Source: Carnobacterium_A antarcticum (GTDB lineage: Bacteria; Bacillota; Bacilli; Lactobacillales; Carnobacteriaceae). Taken from it: 64,000 nt of DNA. A program made the translations under genes and the position numbers. Positions 53,161-62,598 of the stretch are shown here, piece by piece. The stretch lies in NCBI RefSeq assembly GCF_042658365.1, contig NZ_JBHSQC010000004.1; one strand, 5' to 3'. The notes under the pieces are model-generated. The model saw only the letters and a list, made by a program, of their open reading frames with translations. It ran no database searches and was not told where the DNA came from. Numbering within the stretch: the first letter of the stretch is position 1; each line of letters begins with the position of its first letter.

Positions 53161-53204
53161 AAAAGGCCTCAGCCTCCAGTTTAACTGGAGATTGAGGCCT
53201 TTTA
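53161..53204 (+). terminator. Strong terminator between the polysaccharide and nonulosonate operons
   Basis: AAAAGGCCTCA and TGAGGCCTTTT bracket the inner stem CTCCAGTT/AACTGGAG. It divides the region into two transcripts. Confidence 0.92.
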
Positions 53205-53347
53205 TTGAAAGCATAAACAATTACAATTCGGATTATATTTGGTTATCTAACCACATATAATGTGAAATATGCTATAATTGACTGGATTCATTTTTCTTGT
53301 GAGTAAAAGCAAATCATACCATTAGATAAATTAAAGGAGAGAGATAA

Positions 53348-54325
53348 ATGACAGTATTAGTAACTGGAGCTGACGGTTTTATCGGAAGCCACTTAGTAGA
53401 AGAATTAGTAAAAAGAGGAGAAAAGGTAAGAGCCTTTGCTTATTACAATTCGTTTAATACATGGGGCTGGTTAGATAGTTTGCCGAAAGACGTATTAAGT
53501 CAAATCGATGTCTTTACAGGGGATATTCGTGACCCGAACGGAGTAAGAGAAGCAATGAAAGGAATCGATACAGTTTATCACTTAGCTGCATTGATTGCTA
53601 TTCCATTCAGCTATCATTCACCCGATTCATACGTTGATACAAACATTAAAGGAACGTTGAACATCTTACAAGCTGCTAAAGACTTTGGAACAAAACGTGT
53701 GTTAGTTACTTCAACTTCTGAAGTTTACGGAACAGCGCAATACGTTCCAATTGATGAAGATCATCCTTTCCAAGGACAATCGCCTTACTCGGCTACGAAA
53801 ATTGGCTCAGACCGTATTGCTGAATCGTTCTATAGAAGTTTTGAGATGCCGATCACAATTGTGCGTCCATTCAATACTTATGGTCCAAGACAATCTGCTC
53901 GTGCAGTAATACCGACGATTATTACACAATTATTAGCAGGAAAAGAAGAAATCAAATTAGGTTCGATCACGCCGACAAGAGATTTTAACTATGTTAAAGA
54001 TACGGCAAATGGCTTTATTACATTAGCGCACGCTGAAAATACTATCGGTGAAGAAATCAATATAGCCACACAACAAGAAATTTCAATCGGCGACTTAGCA
54101 AATGAAATGATTCGCCAAATCAATCCAAAGGCAAAAATCATTACGGATGATATTCGGTTACGACCAGAAAAAAGTGAAGTAAATCGTTTGTTAGGATCAA
54201 ATGAAAAAATCATGCGCTTAACGGACTGGAAACCTCAGTACACCTTAGAACAAGGTTTAGCTGAAACGATTGAATTTTTGAAAGACAATATGGATAGCTA
54301 CAAAACTGATATTTATAACATCTAA
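53348..54325 (+). CDS. legB: LegB-like NAD-dependent nucleotide-sugar 4,6-dehydratase
   Basis: A 325-aa extended SDR. The NAD-binding GADGFIGSHLVEEL is at the N-terminus, TSTSEVYG and the YxxxK pair in SPYSATKIGSD form the active site, and FNTWGWLD near residue 35 is typical of the LegB group. It should dehydrate the GDP- or UDP-GlcNAc precursor to its 4-keto-6-deoxy form, the first committed step to legionaminic acid. First gene of a tight operon; 18 bp to legC. Its promoter has an extended -10 (TGCTATAAT) near 53270. Start ATG follows AAAGGAGAG. Confidence 0.88.
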   Translation: MTVLVTGADGFIGSHLVEELVKRGEKVRAFAYYNSFNTWGWLDSLPKDVLSQIDVFTGDIRDPNGVREAMKGIDTVYHLAALIAIPFSYHSPDSYVDTNIKGTLNILQAAKDFGTKRVLVTSTSEVYGTAQYVPIDEDHPFQGQSPYSATKIGSDRIAESFYRSFEMPITIVRPFNTYGPRQSARAVIPTIITQLLAGKEEIKLGSITPTRDFNYVKDTANGFITLAHAENTIGEEINIATQQEISIGDLANEMIRQINPKAKIITDDIRLRPEKSEVNRLLGSNEKIMRLTDWKPQYTLEQGLAETIEFLKDNMDSYKTDIYNI

Positions 54326-54342
54326 TAGAGGAGGCTGCCAAG

Positions 54343-55503
54343 ATGGAAAGAAAATTTATCCCTTTATCCGTACCAAATATCAAAGGCAATGAATTAGAAT
54401 ACGTTACGCAAGCTGTCAAAGATGAGTGGGTTTCAACTGGTGGAAGTTATATCGAAACATTCGAAAAAAACATTTCTGATTATTTAGGAGTTGAACAAGC
54501 TGCAGCCGTACAAAGTGGTACAGCAGGACTTCACTTATCATTGATTCAAAGTGGAGTTGGTGTAGGCGATGAAGTTTTTGCGGCAACATTGACCTTCATT
54601 GCTGCAGTCAATCCTATCCGTTATGTCGGAGCAGAACCTATCTTTATGGATTGTGATGATTCATTGTGTATTGATCCAGATAAAATTCTGCAATTTATTA
54701 AAGAAGAATGTACGTTTACAGATGGCATTCTAACGAATAATCAAACAAAACGCCAAATCAAAGCCATTCTCGGTGTGCATGTGTTTGGTAATTTAATGGA
54801 TATGGAAAAATTGGTGGAAATTGCTGACCAATACAATCTTAAACTGATTGAAGATGCGACAGAAGCATTAGGTTCTTACTATACTGAAGGCAAGTATAAA
54901 GGCCAATATGCCGGCACTATCGGCGACTTTGGTGTTTATTCATTTAATGGAAATAAAATCATCACTACTGGCGGCGGTGGAATGGTCGTAGCTAAGAAAA
55001 AAGAAGATTTAGATTATCTTAAATATCTTTCTACTCAAGCTAAAGATGACACGACTAGTTTTATCCATCACGCTGTAGGCTACAATTACCGCATGACCAA
55101 TTTGCAAGCTGCGTTAGGTGTGGGACAATTAGAACAATTAGAAAGTTTTATTGAAACCAAAAAAGCTAACTATGACTTGTATAAAGAATTGTTTGACCAA
55201 AACGAAAAAGTTGAGGTAATCGATTTTGATGCGACTATTCGTCCAAATTATTGGTTTTATGCACTGCGGATCAAAAATGACCCGGATATTCAAGGAATCA
55301 TTCAGGCGTTGCATGAAAAAGGGATTCAAACAAGACCAATTTGGGGATTGATCCATGAACAAAAACCTTATTTAAAAGCACAATCTTATAAGATTGAGAA
55401 AGCAACCTATTATGTGAAACACATTCTGAATATTCCTTGCAGTTCAAACTTGGAACAAGATGATGTTCGTTACGTTGCCGAATGTTTGAACGAAATTCTA
55501 TAG
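54343..55503 (+). CDS. legC: LegC-like PLP-dependent sugar aminotransferase
   Basis: A 386-aa DegT/DnrJ/EryC1 aminotransferase. Conserved parts are QSGTAGLHLSL (phosphate binding), LIEDATEALGS with the Asp, and FNGNKIITTGGGG with the PLP lysine. It should put an amino group on C4 of the LegB product to give the 2,4-diamino-2,4,6-trideoxy sugar, using glutamate. The ribosome site AGGAGG is before the ATG. Neighbours on both sides are leg genes, which supports the assignment over other DegT enzymes. Confidence 0.88.
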   Translation: MERKFIPLSVPNIKGNELEYVTQAVKDEWVSTGGSYIETFEKNISDYLGVEQAAAVQSGTAGLHLSLIQSGVGVGDEVFAATLTFIAAVNPIRYVGAEPIFMDCDDSLCIDPDKILQFIKEECTFTDGILTNNQTKRQIKAILGVHVFGNLMDMEKLVEIADQYNLKLIEDATEALGSYYTEGKYKGQYAGTIGDFGVYSFNGNKIITTGGGGMVVAKKKEDLDYLKYLSTQAKDDTTSFIHHAVGYNYRMTNLQAALGVGQLEQLESFIETKKANYDLYKELFDQNEKVEVIDFDATIRPNYWFYALRIKNDPDIQGIIQALHEKGIQTRPIWGLIHEQKPYLKAQSYKIEKATYYVKHILNIPCSSNLEQDDVRYVAECLNEIL

Positions 55504-55520
55504 CTAAGGGAGAAGATATT

Positions 55521-56564
55521 GTGGAGCTCAACGATTTTGTTGTAAAGGATACACTTACCATTAAAGATGCGATGACAAAAATGGATAAAAACGCACGTAA
55601 AATCATCTATGTCACATCAGAAAATAAACTAGTAGGAGCGCTTTCTGATGGAGACATCAGAAGGTGGATTTTAAAAGACCAATCCATTCATGAAATGGTA
55701 AAAGAAGCGATGAATGCTGATCCTATTTTTATTTTTAAAAAGGACACCGATAAAGCTATCGACCAAATGAAACAACAAAAAGTAGATTCCATACCCGTTT
55801 TAAATGAAGATCACACGATCCGCAATATCATGTTCAAGTCTCATGAGCTGGTTCGCGGCAAAAAAATCCAAACACCGGTCGTTATTATGGCTGGAGGAAA
55901 AGGCACAAGGCTCTATCCTTATACAAAAATTTTGCCGAAACCATTGATTCCAATTGGAGATACACCGATTATGGAACGTATTATTGATAAATTCCATGAA
56001 TTCGGTTGTTCAGATTTTATCATCAGTGTGAATTATAAAAAAAATATGATCAAAGGGTACTTTAATGAAATTGAACGTGACTATAATATGTCCTATGTAG
56101 ATGAAGATAAACCCCTGGGAACCGGCGGAAGCTTGTCTTTGATGCGGGAACAATTAAAAGAAACGTTTTTTGTTTCAAATTGTGATATTTTAGTTGATGC
56201 TGATTACACAGATATTGTGGATTTTCATAAAAAGAATAAACACGATATCACGTTTGTCGCATCTCTTAAAATCACACAAATTCCCTATGGCGTATTGCAA
56301 TTAGATAAAGACGGATTATTAGAAAATACCGTCGAAAAACCTGAATACAGCCATCTTATTAATACGGGTATGTACGTTATGGAGCCTTCAGTTCTTGGCT
56401 TTGTACCGGACGATGAATTCGCAGACTTACCCGATGTTATTATGGCAGCTAAAAATGCCGGACTCAAAGTCGGTGTTTTCCCCGTGAGTGAAAACTCTTG
56501 GTTGGATATGGGACAGATCAAAGAGATGGAGAACATGATTGAAAGTTTAGGTGTAAACGGATGA
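55521..56564 (+). CDS. PtmE-like sugar-1-phosphate nucleotidyltransferase with CBS pair
   Basis: A 347-aa protein with two N-terminal CBS domains (about 10-115; IIYVTSENKLVGALSDGDIR) and a nucleotidyltransferase domain starting MAGGKGTRLYPYTKILPKP. This layout matches PtmE of Campylobacter, which makes GDP-glucosamine for legionaminic acid synthesis. GTG 55521 follows GGGAG; the longer frame from 55482 overlaps legC. The CBS domains may sense nucleotides and give feedback control. The last codons overlap neuD by 4 bp (ATGA). GDP versus UDP specificity is not shown by sequence. Confidence 0.85.
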   Translation: MELNDFVVKDTLTIKDAMTKMDKNARKIIYVTSENKLVGALSDGDIRRWILKDQSIHEMVKEAMNADPIFIFKKDTDKAIDQMKQQKVDSIPVLNEDHTIRNIMFKSHELVRGKKIQTPVVIMAGGKGTRLYPYTKILPKPLIPIGDTPIMERIIDKFHEFGCSDFIISVNYKKNMIKGYFNEIERDYNMSYVDEDKPLGTGGSLSLMREQLKETFFVSNCDILVDADYTDIVDFHKKNKHDITFVASLKITQIPYGVLQLDKDGLLENTVEKPEYSHLINTGMYVMEPSVLGFVPDDEFADLPDVIMAAKNAGLKVGVFPVSENSWLDMGQIKEMENMIESLGVNG

Positions 56565-57202
56565 AGCAGCTTCTTTTAATCGGCGGCGGGGGCCACTGTA
56601 AAAGTATCATTGATTCTCTTAGTCAAAATACTGCTTTTGAAGTCGTCGGTATACTAGACACTTCAGAAAAAGTTGGAACATTTATTAATGGCATTGAGAT
56701 CATCGGTGTTGATGATGATATGGAAAAGTGGTTTGTTAAAGGGGTGCACTTGGCTTTTATTACTTTAGGCAGCGTAGGAAATACTGCATTGCGCCAAAAC
56801 TTATATGAGAAAGCTAAAACAATTGGTTTTCAATTTCCTATCATTCAAGATCCAACAGCGATTGTTTCAAGAGAAACAACGATAGGAGAAGGAACATTTA
56901 TAGGAAAAGGCACAATTATTAACGCATCTGTTCAAATAGGAAAAAATGCTATCATTAATTCTGGTGCTATCGTTGAACACGATAGCACCATTGGTGATTA
57001 TTGCCATTTGGCACCAGGGTCAACTTTTAGCGGAAATGTAACGATTGGAGCTCATACTCATGTGGGTACCAACGCTACAGTGATCCAAGAAATTGAGATT
57101 GGTGAGCATACGGTCATTGGCGGGGGCAGCGTGGTTATTCGAAACATACGCAGCTTTGCAGTGGCGTATGGCAATCCATGTAAGGAGGCAGAACATGAAT
57201 AA
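56561..57202 (+). CDS. neuD: NeuD/LegH-like sugar N- or O-acetyltransferase
   Basis: A 213-aa PglD-type enzyme. An N-terminal Rossmann fold (LLIGGGGHCKSII) binds the sugar nucleotide, and hexapeptide repeats (about 90-200, for example IGEGTFIGKGTIINASVQIG) form the left-handed beta-helix that binds acetyl-CoA. In this operon it most likely acetylates the 4-amino group (LegH role). It starts with ATGA overlapping the ptmE stop and overlaps the neuB start by 8 bp. Confidence 0.87.
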   Translation: MKQLLLIGGGGHCKSIIDSLSQNTAFEVVGILDTSEKVGTFINGIEIIGVDDDMEKWFVKGVHLAFITLGSVGNTALRQNLYEKAKTIGFQFPIIQDPTAIVSRETTIGEGTFIGKGTIINASVQIGKNAIINSGAIVEHDSTIGDYCHLAPGSTFSGNVTIGAHTHVGTNATVIQEIEIGEHTVIGGGSVVIRNIRSFAVAYGNPCKEAEHE

Positions 57203-58196
57203 AACATTTATTATTGCTGAAGCTGGCGTTAATCATAACGGCAGTATTGAATTAGCAAAAGAATTGATTGCTAAAGGTGCTGAAGCAGGCGTTGACGCGG
57301 TAAAGTTCCAGAGTTTTAAAGCGGACAAGCTGGTTACTGTAAATGCTGAAAAAGCTGAATACCAAGTAGCAAACACAGGCAACAATGAAGAAAATCAGTA
57401 CCAAATGATAAAAAAATTAGAACTGGATTACGATAAACATCAAGAGCTGATGGATTATGCTACGAGCCTTGGAGTTATGTTTTTGTCTTCAGCTTTTGAT
57501 TTAGAAAGCATCGATTTGTTAAAAGATTTAGGGTTAGATATATTTAAAATTCCGTCAGGTGAAATTACGAATCTGCCTTATTTACGAAAAACAGCTAAAA
57601 CAGGTAAAAAAATTATTTTGTCTACAGGAATGTCTACTTTAGGCGAGATAGAAGAAGCTCTAGAGGTCTTAAAAAACAATGGAGCGAAAGACATTACGGT
57701 GCTGCATTGCAATACAGAATATCCAACGCCTATGAGCGATGTTAATTTAACAGCGATGAATACCATGAAAGAAGCTTTTAAAGTCCCGGTCGGCTATTCA
57801 GATCATACATTAGGAATTGAAGTGCCTATCGCAGCAGTAGCTTTAGGAGCTGCCATTATTGAAAAGCACTTTACATTGGATAAAACGATGGAAGGGCCTG
57901 ATCATAAAGCGAGTTTAGAACCAGACGAATTGAAGCAAATGGTCACCAGCATTCGTAATATTGAACAAGCACTTGGTAATGGTGTGAAGACACCGACCCA
58001 ATCTGAACGTAAAAATAAAGCAATTGCTCGCAAAAGCCTAGTTTCGAAAACCGCTATTGCAAGCGGAGAGGTTTTTACTGAAGAAAACTTGGAAATCAAA
58101 CGTCCAGGAACAGGGATCTCACCGATGTTATGGGATGAGATCATTGGGACAAAAGCAACTAAAAACTATCAAGCAGATGAGCTGATCAAACGATGA
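57195..58196 (+). CDS. neuB: N-acetylneuraminate/legionaminate synthase
   Basis: A 333-aa NeuB/LegI enzyme. It condenses a 2-epimerised hexose with phosphoenolpyruvate to a nine-carbon sugar acid. Motifs: IAEAGVNHNGSI, VDAVKFQSFKAD, FKIPSGEITNLPYL and HCNTEYPTP in the TIM barrel; the C-terminal SAF domain (about 275-333) has RKSLVSKTAIASGEVF. The start at 57195 follows AGGAGG; the frame is open 34 codons further back over neuD but with no ribosome site. Leg, Neu and Pse synthases share this fold; the legB/legC context favours legionaminic acid. Confidence 0.92.
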   Translation: MNKTFIIAEAGVNHNGSIELAKELIAKGAEAGVDAVKFQSFKADKLVTVNAEKAEYQVANTGNNEENQYQMIKKLELDYDKHQELMDYATSLGVMFLSSAFDLESIDLLKDLGLDIFKIPSGEITNLPYLRKTAKTGKKIILSTGMSTLGEIEEALEVLKNNGAKDITVLHCNTEYPTPMSDVNLTAMNTMKEAFKVPVGYSDHTLGIEVPIAAVALGAAIIEKHFTLDKTMEGPDHKASLEPDELKQMVTSIRNIEQALGNGVKTPTQSERKNKAIARKSLVSKTAIASGEVFTEENLEIKRPGTGISPMLWDEIIGTKATKNYQADELIKR

Positions 58197-59350
58197 AGAA
58201 ATTATGTGTCGTCACAGGTACACGAGCTGAGTATGGTCTATTGATGCCTTTGCTTGAGCAAATAAAACAAGCTGAAGATTTAGAATTACAATTGTTGGTG
58301 ACAGGTATGCATTTATCACCAGAATTTGGTTTAACTTATAAACTGATTGAAGCAGACGGTTACGTCATTAACGAAAAAGTGGATATCTTGTTAAGTTCGG
58401 ATACACCTGTCGGTATTTCAAAATCGATGGGTCTTGGAATGATTGGCTTTTCTGAAAGTTTTGAACGCTTGCAGCCAGATATGGTGATATTATTGGGAGA
58501 CCGTTACGAAACGTTCGCAGCAGCAGCAGCAGCTTCTGCCGCACGTATCCCCATTTCTCATCTGCATGGTGGAGAAACCACGGAAGGCGCTTTTGACGAA
58601 GCATTTAGGCATGCAATCACTAAAATGAGCTGGTTGCATTTTACGAGTGCTGAAGAGTATCGTAAACGAGTGATCCAACTTGGGGAACAACCTGAGCGTG
58701 TCTTTAATGTCGGAGCTATAGGTATTGAAAACATTGTTAAAATGCCTTTAATGACGAAAGCAGAATTGGAAGCGAGTCTTGGCATAACATTCAATAAGCG
58801 GTTATTATTAGTCACCTTTCATCCGGTCACGCTTGAAAATAAAACATCAGCTGCTCAGTTTAAAGAGTTGTTAGAAGCGTTAGATATAGTAGAAGATGCA
58901 ACAATCATTTTTACTAAAGCTAATTCAGATACAGATGGAAGAATCATCAATCAGCTGATTGATGACTATACTAAACTTCATTCTGCTAAATCTCTAGCGT
59001 TTACTTCAATGGGACAATTGCGTTATTTGAGTGCAATGAAGTTGGCATCTGCTGTGATCGGCAATTCATCAAGCGGTATTATTGAAGCTCCTTCATTCAA
59101 AATACCGACTGTTAATATTGGCGATCGCCAAAAAGGCAGGATGCAGGCAGAGTCCGTTATTGATTGTGAACCTAAAAAAGAAGCTATCGATAAAGCTATT
59201 CACTTAGCGTTATCAGTCGGTTTTCATGCACAATTAAAAAAAATGGAGAATCCTTATGGTGATGGAAAGGTTAGCGAAAAAATAATAAAATCCATCCGTG
59301 ACTCTCTTTCCAAAGATATATCACTGAAAAAATCCTTTCATACTATTTAA
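58193..59350 (+). CDS. neuC: NeuC/LegG-like hydrolysing 2-epimerase
   Basis: A 385-aa enzyme removing the nucleotide from the diamino sugar with inversion at C2 to give the mannose-type substrate of NeuB. Signatures are GTRAEYGLLMPLL, VILLGDRYETFA, ISHLHGGETTEGAFDE and GNSSSGIIEAP. It overlaps neuB by 4 bp (ATGA). Whether it uses GDP- or UDP-sugars is not visible. Last gene of the six-gene run; a hairpin follows. The next gene needed, a CMP-nonulosonate synthetase (neuA/legF), is not here. Confidence 0.9.
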   Translation: MKKLCVVTGTRAEYGLLMPLLEQIKQAEDLELQLLVTGMHLSPEFGLTYKLIEADGYVINEKVDILLSSDTPVGISKSMGLGMIGFSESFERLQPDMVILLGDRYETFAAAAAASAARIPISHLHGGETTEGAFDEAFRHAITKMSWLHFTSAEEYRKRVIQLGEQPERVFNVGAIGIENIVKMPLMTKAELEASLGITFNKRLLLVTFHPVTLENKTSAAQFKELLEALDIVEDATIIFTKANSDTDGRIINQLIDDYTKLHSAKSLAFTSMGQLRYLSAMKLASAVIGNSSSGIIEAPSFKIPTVNIGDRQKGRMQAESVIDCEPKKEAIDKAIHLALSVGFHAQLKKMENPYGDGKVSEKIIKSIRDSLSKDISLKKSFHTI

Positions 59351-59377
59351 TAGCTGCTTAAATAAATATGCTTGCAT

Positions 59378-59410
59378 AAGAGGAAGTTATGTATCGCAAC
59401 TTCCTCTTCT
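59378..59410 (+). terminator. Hairpin after the nonulosonate operon
   Basis: AAGAGGAAGTT pairs with AACTTCCTCTT, followed by a weak CTTGCTGTT tract, so termination may be partial. Confidence 0.6.
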
Positions 59411-59472
59411 TGCTGTTAGAATTTATATATCTTTATAGAGAACATTATAGAAAGGTGAAATGAAATCAAATT

Positions 59473-61497
59473 ATGATGCAACAAAGTATAAAAAGAAATA
59501 TTAATAAAATCGGAATGCTCTTTTTTGGACTTTCTGTAATCTCAATTTTAATTATAGGCCAACTTTTTTTTGAGTTATCTATTATTAATTTTATATTATT
59601 TTTAGCGTACAACGTTTTTTACATTTACCTTCCTGGAAAAATAAGCGTTAAGCTACTGAAAATAAATAACTTTACTAATATGATAGAAGAAATACTAGCC
59701 TTTTTCTTAGGAATGTTCATGTTAATCATTCAGTACTATATCTTTTCTTTCTTTAATAGTTTATATTTAATTAAGTTTTTTACCCCACTATTACTAATAG
59801 TAGGAGTAATTTACTTGGTATCAAAAAAGAAATTGATTTTTTCTGTTAAAAAAAATAAAATTTTAGATGCAGGTACTTATTTATTCATGGGAACAAATAC
59901 ACTCGTTTCTGCTATATATACGATGTTTGCTTTTCCAAAACCAACAGTTGTTTCAAATGCTGTTACATACCAAGATATGGCATGGCATATGGGGAATGTT
60001 AATATTCTTTCTAGCGGCAGCAACACGGATACAAGAGTATACGGTATCAAATTTCTTTATCATTACTTTTCTGATTTATTTTATGCTATTGCAAAATACA
60101 TTTTCGGATTCAGTGCGTATGAATTAATTATTCAATTCCAGTTTATAATAGTAGGAACAATATTAACTATTTCAGTAATTGCTTTCTTTAAAGTAATGTT
60201 TAAAAACTCAAGATATCTGCCTTATTTCGCTGCTTTTGCTCTTTTTTATGTACCGTCTGCAGCTAATGGCTATTACAACAATATTTTTTACCACTTATTT
60301 ACAAATGTTAATGCAATGGCGCTTACGTTGCCAGTAGTATTATTAGTATTACTAGTAATAAAAAATAGTTTAGAGTTTAAAGAAAATAAAAAAAATATCC
60401 TATTGATTTTTATTTTTATGTTTCTGCTAGCAGGTTTAAAAGGCCCCATTGCGCTAATGATTTTAGTTGCATTATTTGTTTTAACTTTTGCAATGCTGAT
60501 TCAGAAAAAAAGAAACTTGTTTTGGCTGAAATTCCTAATGATCGCCACTCTTTCTTATGCCATTATTCACTTCACCCTTTTAAGTCAAGGGAGTGATCTA
60601 GTAGAGATAGGTATGGATACTGCTTTTGATGTTATCACTTCCACGTCCTTGTTTCCAGGTGGATTGAATAATCCGGATAGCAACTTTTTTATAAGATTTA
60701 CTTATGTCATACCGCACTTTTTGCTCGCAGTATTTTTCTTTTCGATTCCTTATCTATGGAGTGTGATTGAGAATATCTATAAGTTCTTCAATAGACAATA
60801 TATTTCGTTATTTGATCAATTTAGTTTGATTTTCTCGGTCTTATCGATTGGGGCTTATTATATTATTCGTCACTCAGGCTATTCACAAATGTATTTTCTT
60901 TTCGGAGCTCTTCCAGTGATCTATTATTTAGGAGGAAAAGAAGTAGAGAGGCTTTTAAAGGAAAACGCTGGAATAAAATTTAAAATAGTATTTTTTGTTA
61001 TTATGGCTTTAGTCTTTATGAGACCAGTTCTTGAAACAACCAGTATGATTAAAGGAAGTTTAAAACAAAGCTATTCAAATTTTGTAAATGAACAGACTGA
61101 CTTCTTTAATAGCAGCATCAGTTCTTTAGAGTATGAAGGAATGATGTGGATAAAAAATAACACTGCCCCTAACGATTTATTAGCGACGAATAGACATAAC
61201 GATGATCATCGATTTTTCTTATATAGCGCTTATTCTGACCGAGGATTTTATATAGAGGGACCTGAATATGCTAAAAACAGCGGATTACAGCCTGAAAAAG
61301 CACAAGAAATGTTAGAGCGAAATGATTCATTGTTTTCTCCAGATTATCAAAATAAATATAATCTAGCGATGGAATTGAATGTAAAATATCTTGTGCAATA
61401 TAAGAAACAACAACCAAATGATTTGTTTACTACAGAAAGTGGCTTCCAGCGGTGTTTTGAAAATGACGATATAAGTATTTATAAAGTACTGAAATAA
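59473..61497 (+). CDS. Large polytopic membrane protein, probable GT-C-type glycosyltransferase
   Basis: A 674-aa protein with about 13 or more helices and a soluble extracellular C-terminus (about 550-674; for example YEGMMWIKNNTAPNDLLATN). An early loop has YQDMAWHMGNVN, with Asp and His placed as in GT-C enzymes that use polyprenyl-phosphate sugars. It might glycosylate a wall polymer outside the cell using the product of the transferase at 61547. The start is unclear: ATG 59473 lies 15 nt from AAAGGTG, while a 14-codon ORF (59460-59504) begins 2 nt after it. AT-rich composition is above that of neighbours. Confidence 0.65.
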   Translation: MMQQSIKRNINKIGMLFFGLSVISILIIGQLFFELSIINFILFLAYNVFYIYLPGKISVKLLKINNFTNMIEEILAFFLGMFMLIIQYYIFSFFNSLYLIKFFTPLLLIVGVIYLVSKKKLIFSVKKNKILDAGTYLFMGTNTLVSAIYTMFAFPKPTVVSNAVTYQDMAWHMGNVNILSSGSNTDTRVYGIKFLYHYFSDLFYAIAKYIFGFSAYELIIQFQFIIVGTILTISVIAFFKVMFKNSRYLPYFAAFALFYVPSAANGYYNNIFYHLFTNVNAMALTLPVVLLVLLVIKNSLEFKENKKNILLIFIFMFLLAGLKGPIALMILVALFVLTFAMLIQKKRNLFWLKFLMIATLSYAIIHFTLLSQGSDLVEIGMDTAFDVITSTSLFPGGLNNPDSNFFIRFTYVIPHFLLAVFFFSIPYLWSVIENIYKFFNRQYISLFDQFSLIFSVLSIGAYYIIRHSGYSQMYFLFGALPVIYYLGGKEVERLLKENAGIKFKIVFFVIMALVFMRPVLETTSMIKGSLKQSYSNFVNEQTDFFNSSISSLEYEGMMWIKNNTAPNDLLATNRHNDDHRFFLYSAYSDRGFYIEGPEYAKNSGLQPEKAQEMLERNDSLFSPDYQNKYNLAMELNVKYLVQYKKQQPNDLFTTESGFQRCFENDDISIYKVLK

Positions 61498-61546
61498 ACA
61501 AAAATATAACAATGGATACATGAATAAGCTGTAAGGAGCGGGAGAA

Positions 61547-62500
61547 ATGAAAAACACCTTATATATGGTGATACCTTGTTACAATGAAAAAGAGGTACTA
61601 AATGAAACAGCAACCAGATTAAAAAAAATATATTCAAAGTTAATAAAAAGTAATAAAATTCATAAAAAAAGTAAGATTGTTTTTGTAAACGATGGCTCAA
61701 AAGATACGACTTGGGAAATCATCAAAGAGCTGCATGAAAATGACGATGTCTTTAGCGGCATAAATTTAAGTAGAAATAAAGGGCATCAAAATGCTCTTTT
61801 AGCAGGATTATTAACTGTGAAAGATTATTCTGATATGGTTATTTCTATGGATGCTGATCTGCAAGATGATATCAATGCTATTGAAAAGATGGTAGATAAG
61901 TACTTAGAGGGGTATGATATTGTTTATGGGGTTCGCAGCAAACGGGAAACAGATACCTTTTTTAAACGTTTTACAGCTGAGAGCTATTATAAAATATTGA
62001 ATTTCATTGGTGGAGAAGTAATTTATAACCATGCTGACTACAGATTAATGAGCAAGCAAACAATTGAAGAATTAGCTAAATACAAAGAAGTTAATCTTTT
62101 TCTAAGAGGAGTTGTCCCGATGCTGGGCTTTTCTTCTACGACTGTTTCTTATGAACGTAATGAACGATTAGCAGGAGAAAGTAAATATCCTTTAAAGAAG
62201 ATGTTATCTTTTGCTTTAGAGGGAATAACTTCTTTAAGCATAAAACCAATTAGAATAATTTCAGGTTTAGGCGTTTTAATATTTGCAGTGAGTATTTTGA
62301 TGCTGATTTACATTATTGTGCGTCATCAGATGGGGGACACTGTTACAGGTTGGGCAAGCGTGGCCGTATCCGTTTGGGCTATTGGAGGGCTTATGCTCTT
62401 GTCAATAGGTATTGTAGGTGAATACATCGGAAAAATCTATTTAGAGACAAAACAACGGCCAAAATTCAGTATTAAAGAGTTTATAAATAAAACTAATTGA
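61547..62500 (+). CDS. DPM1/GtrB-like polyprenyl-phosphate glycosyltransferase
   Basis: A 317-aa GT2 enzyme with two C-terminal helices. The start LYMVIPCYNEKEVL, IVFVNDGSKDTTWE and the metal motif ISMDADLQDDINAI identify the DPM1/GtrB/YkcC group. GESKYPLKKMLSFALEGI precedes the membrane part. It should charge undecaprenyl phosphate with a single hexose, which a GT-C enzyme then uses outside the cell. GT-C-like genes lie on both sides (59473 and 62579). The ATG follows AAGGAGCGGGAG. Confidence 0.9.
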   Translation: MKNTLYMVIPCYNEKEVLNETATRLKKIYSKLIKSNKIHKKSKIVFVNDGSKDTTWEIIKELHENDDVFSGINLSRNKGHQNALLAGLLTVKDYSDMVISMDADLQDDINAIEKMVDKYLEGYDIVYGVRSKRETDTFFKRFTAESYYKILNFIGGEVIYNHADYRLMSKQTIEELAKYKEVNLFLRGVVPMLGFSSTTVSYERNERLAGESKYPLKKMLSFALEGITSLSIKPIRIISGLGVLIFAVSILMLIYIIVRHQMGDTVTGWASVAVSVWAIGGLMLLSIGIVGEYIGKIYLETKQRPKFSIKEFINKTN

Positions 62501-62561
62501 AAAAAATCCTGAAGTTAGTGATTTGCTGTCGTTAAATTAACTAGTCCATTTATTTATTTTC

Positions 62562-62598
62562 AAAAAAAAAGACATTGATTATTTCAATGTCTTTTTTT
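62562..62598. terminator. Bidirectional terminator
   Basis: AAAGACATTGA pairs with TCAATGTCTTT with T/A runs on both sides, shared by the convergent genes. Confidence 0.85.

Noticed and set aside
55482..55520. Longer N-terminus for the PtmE-like protein and, likewise, for NeuB from 57093
   Set aside because: Both extensions overlap the upstream gene in another frame, while clear ribosome sites precede GTG 55521 and ATG 57195.
59460..59504. 14-codon ORF ahead of the 674-aa membrane protein
   Set aside because: It is only 2 nt from the ribosome site and could be chance; mentioned under that gene but not called.
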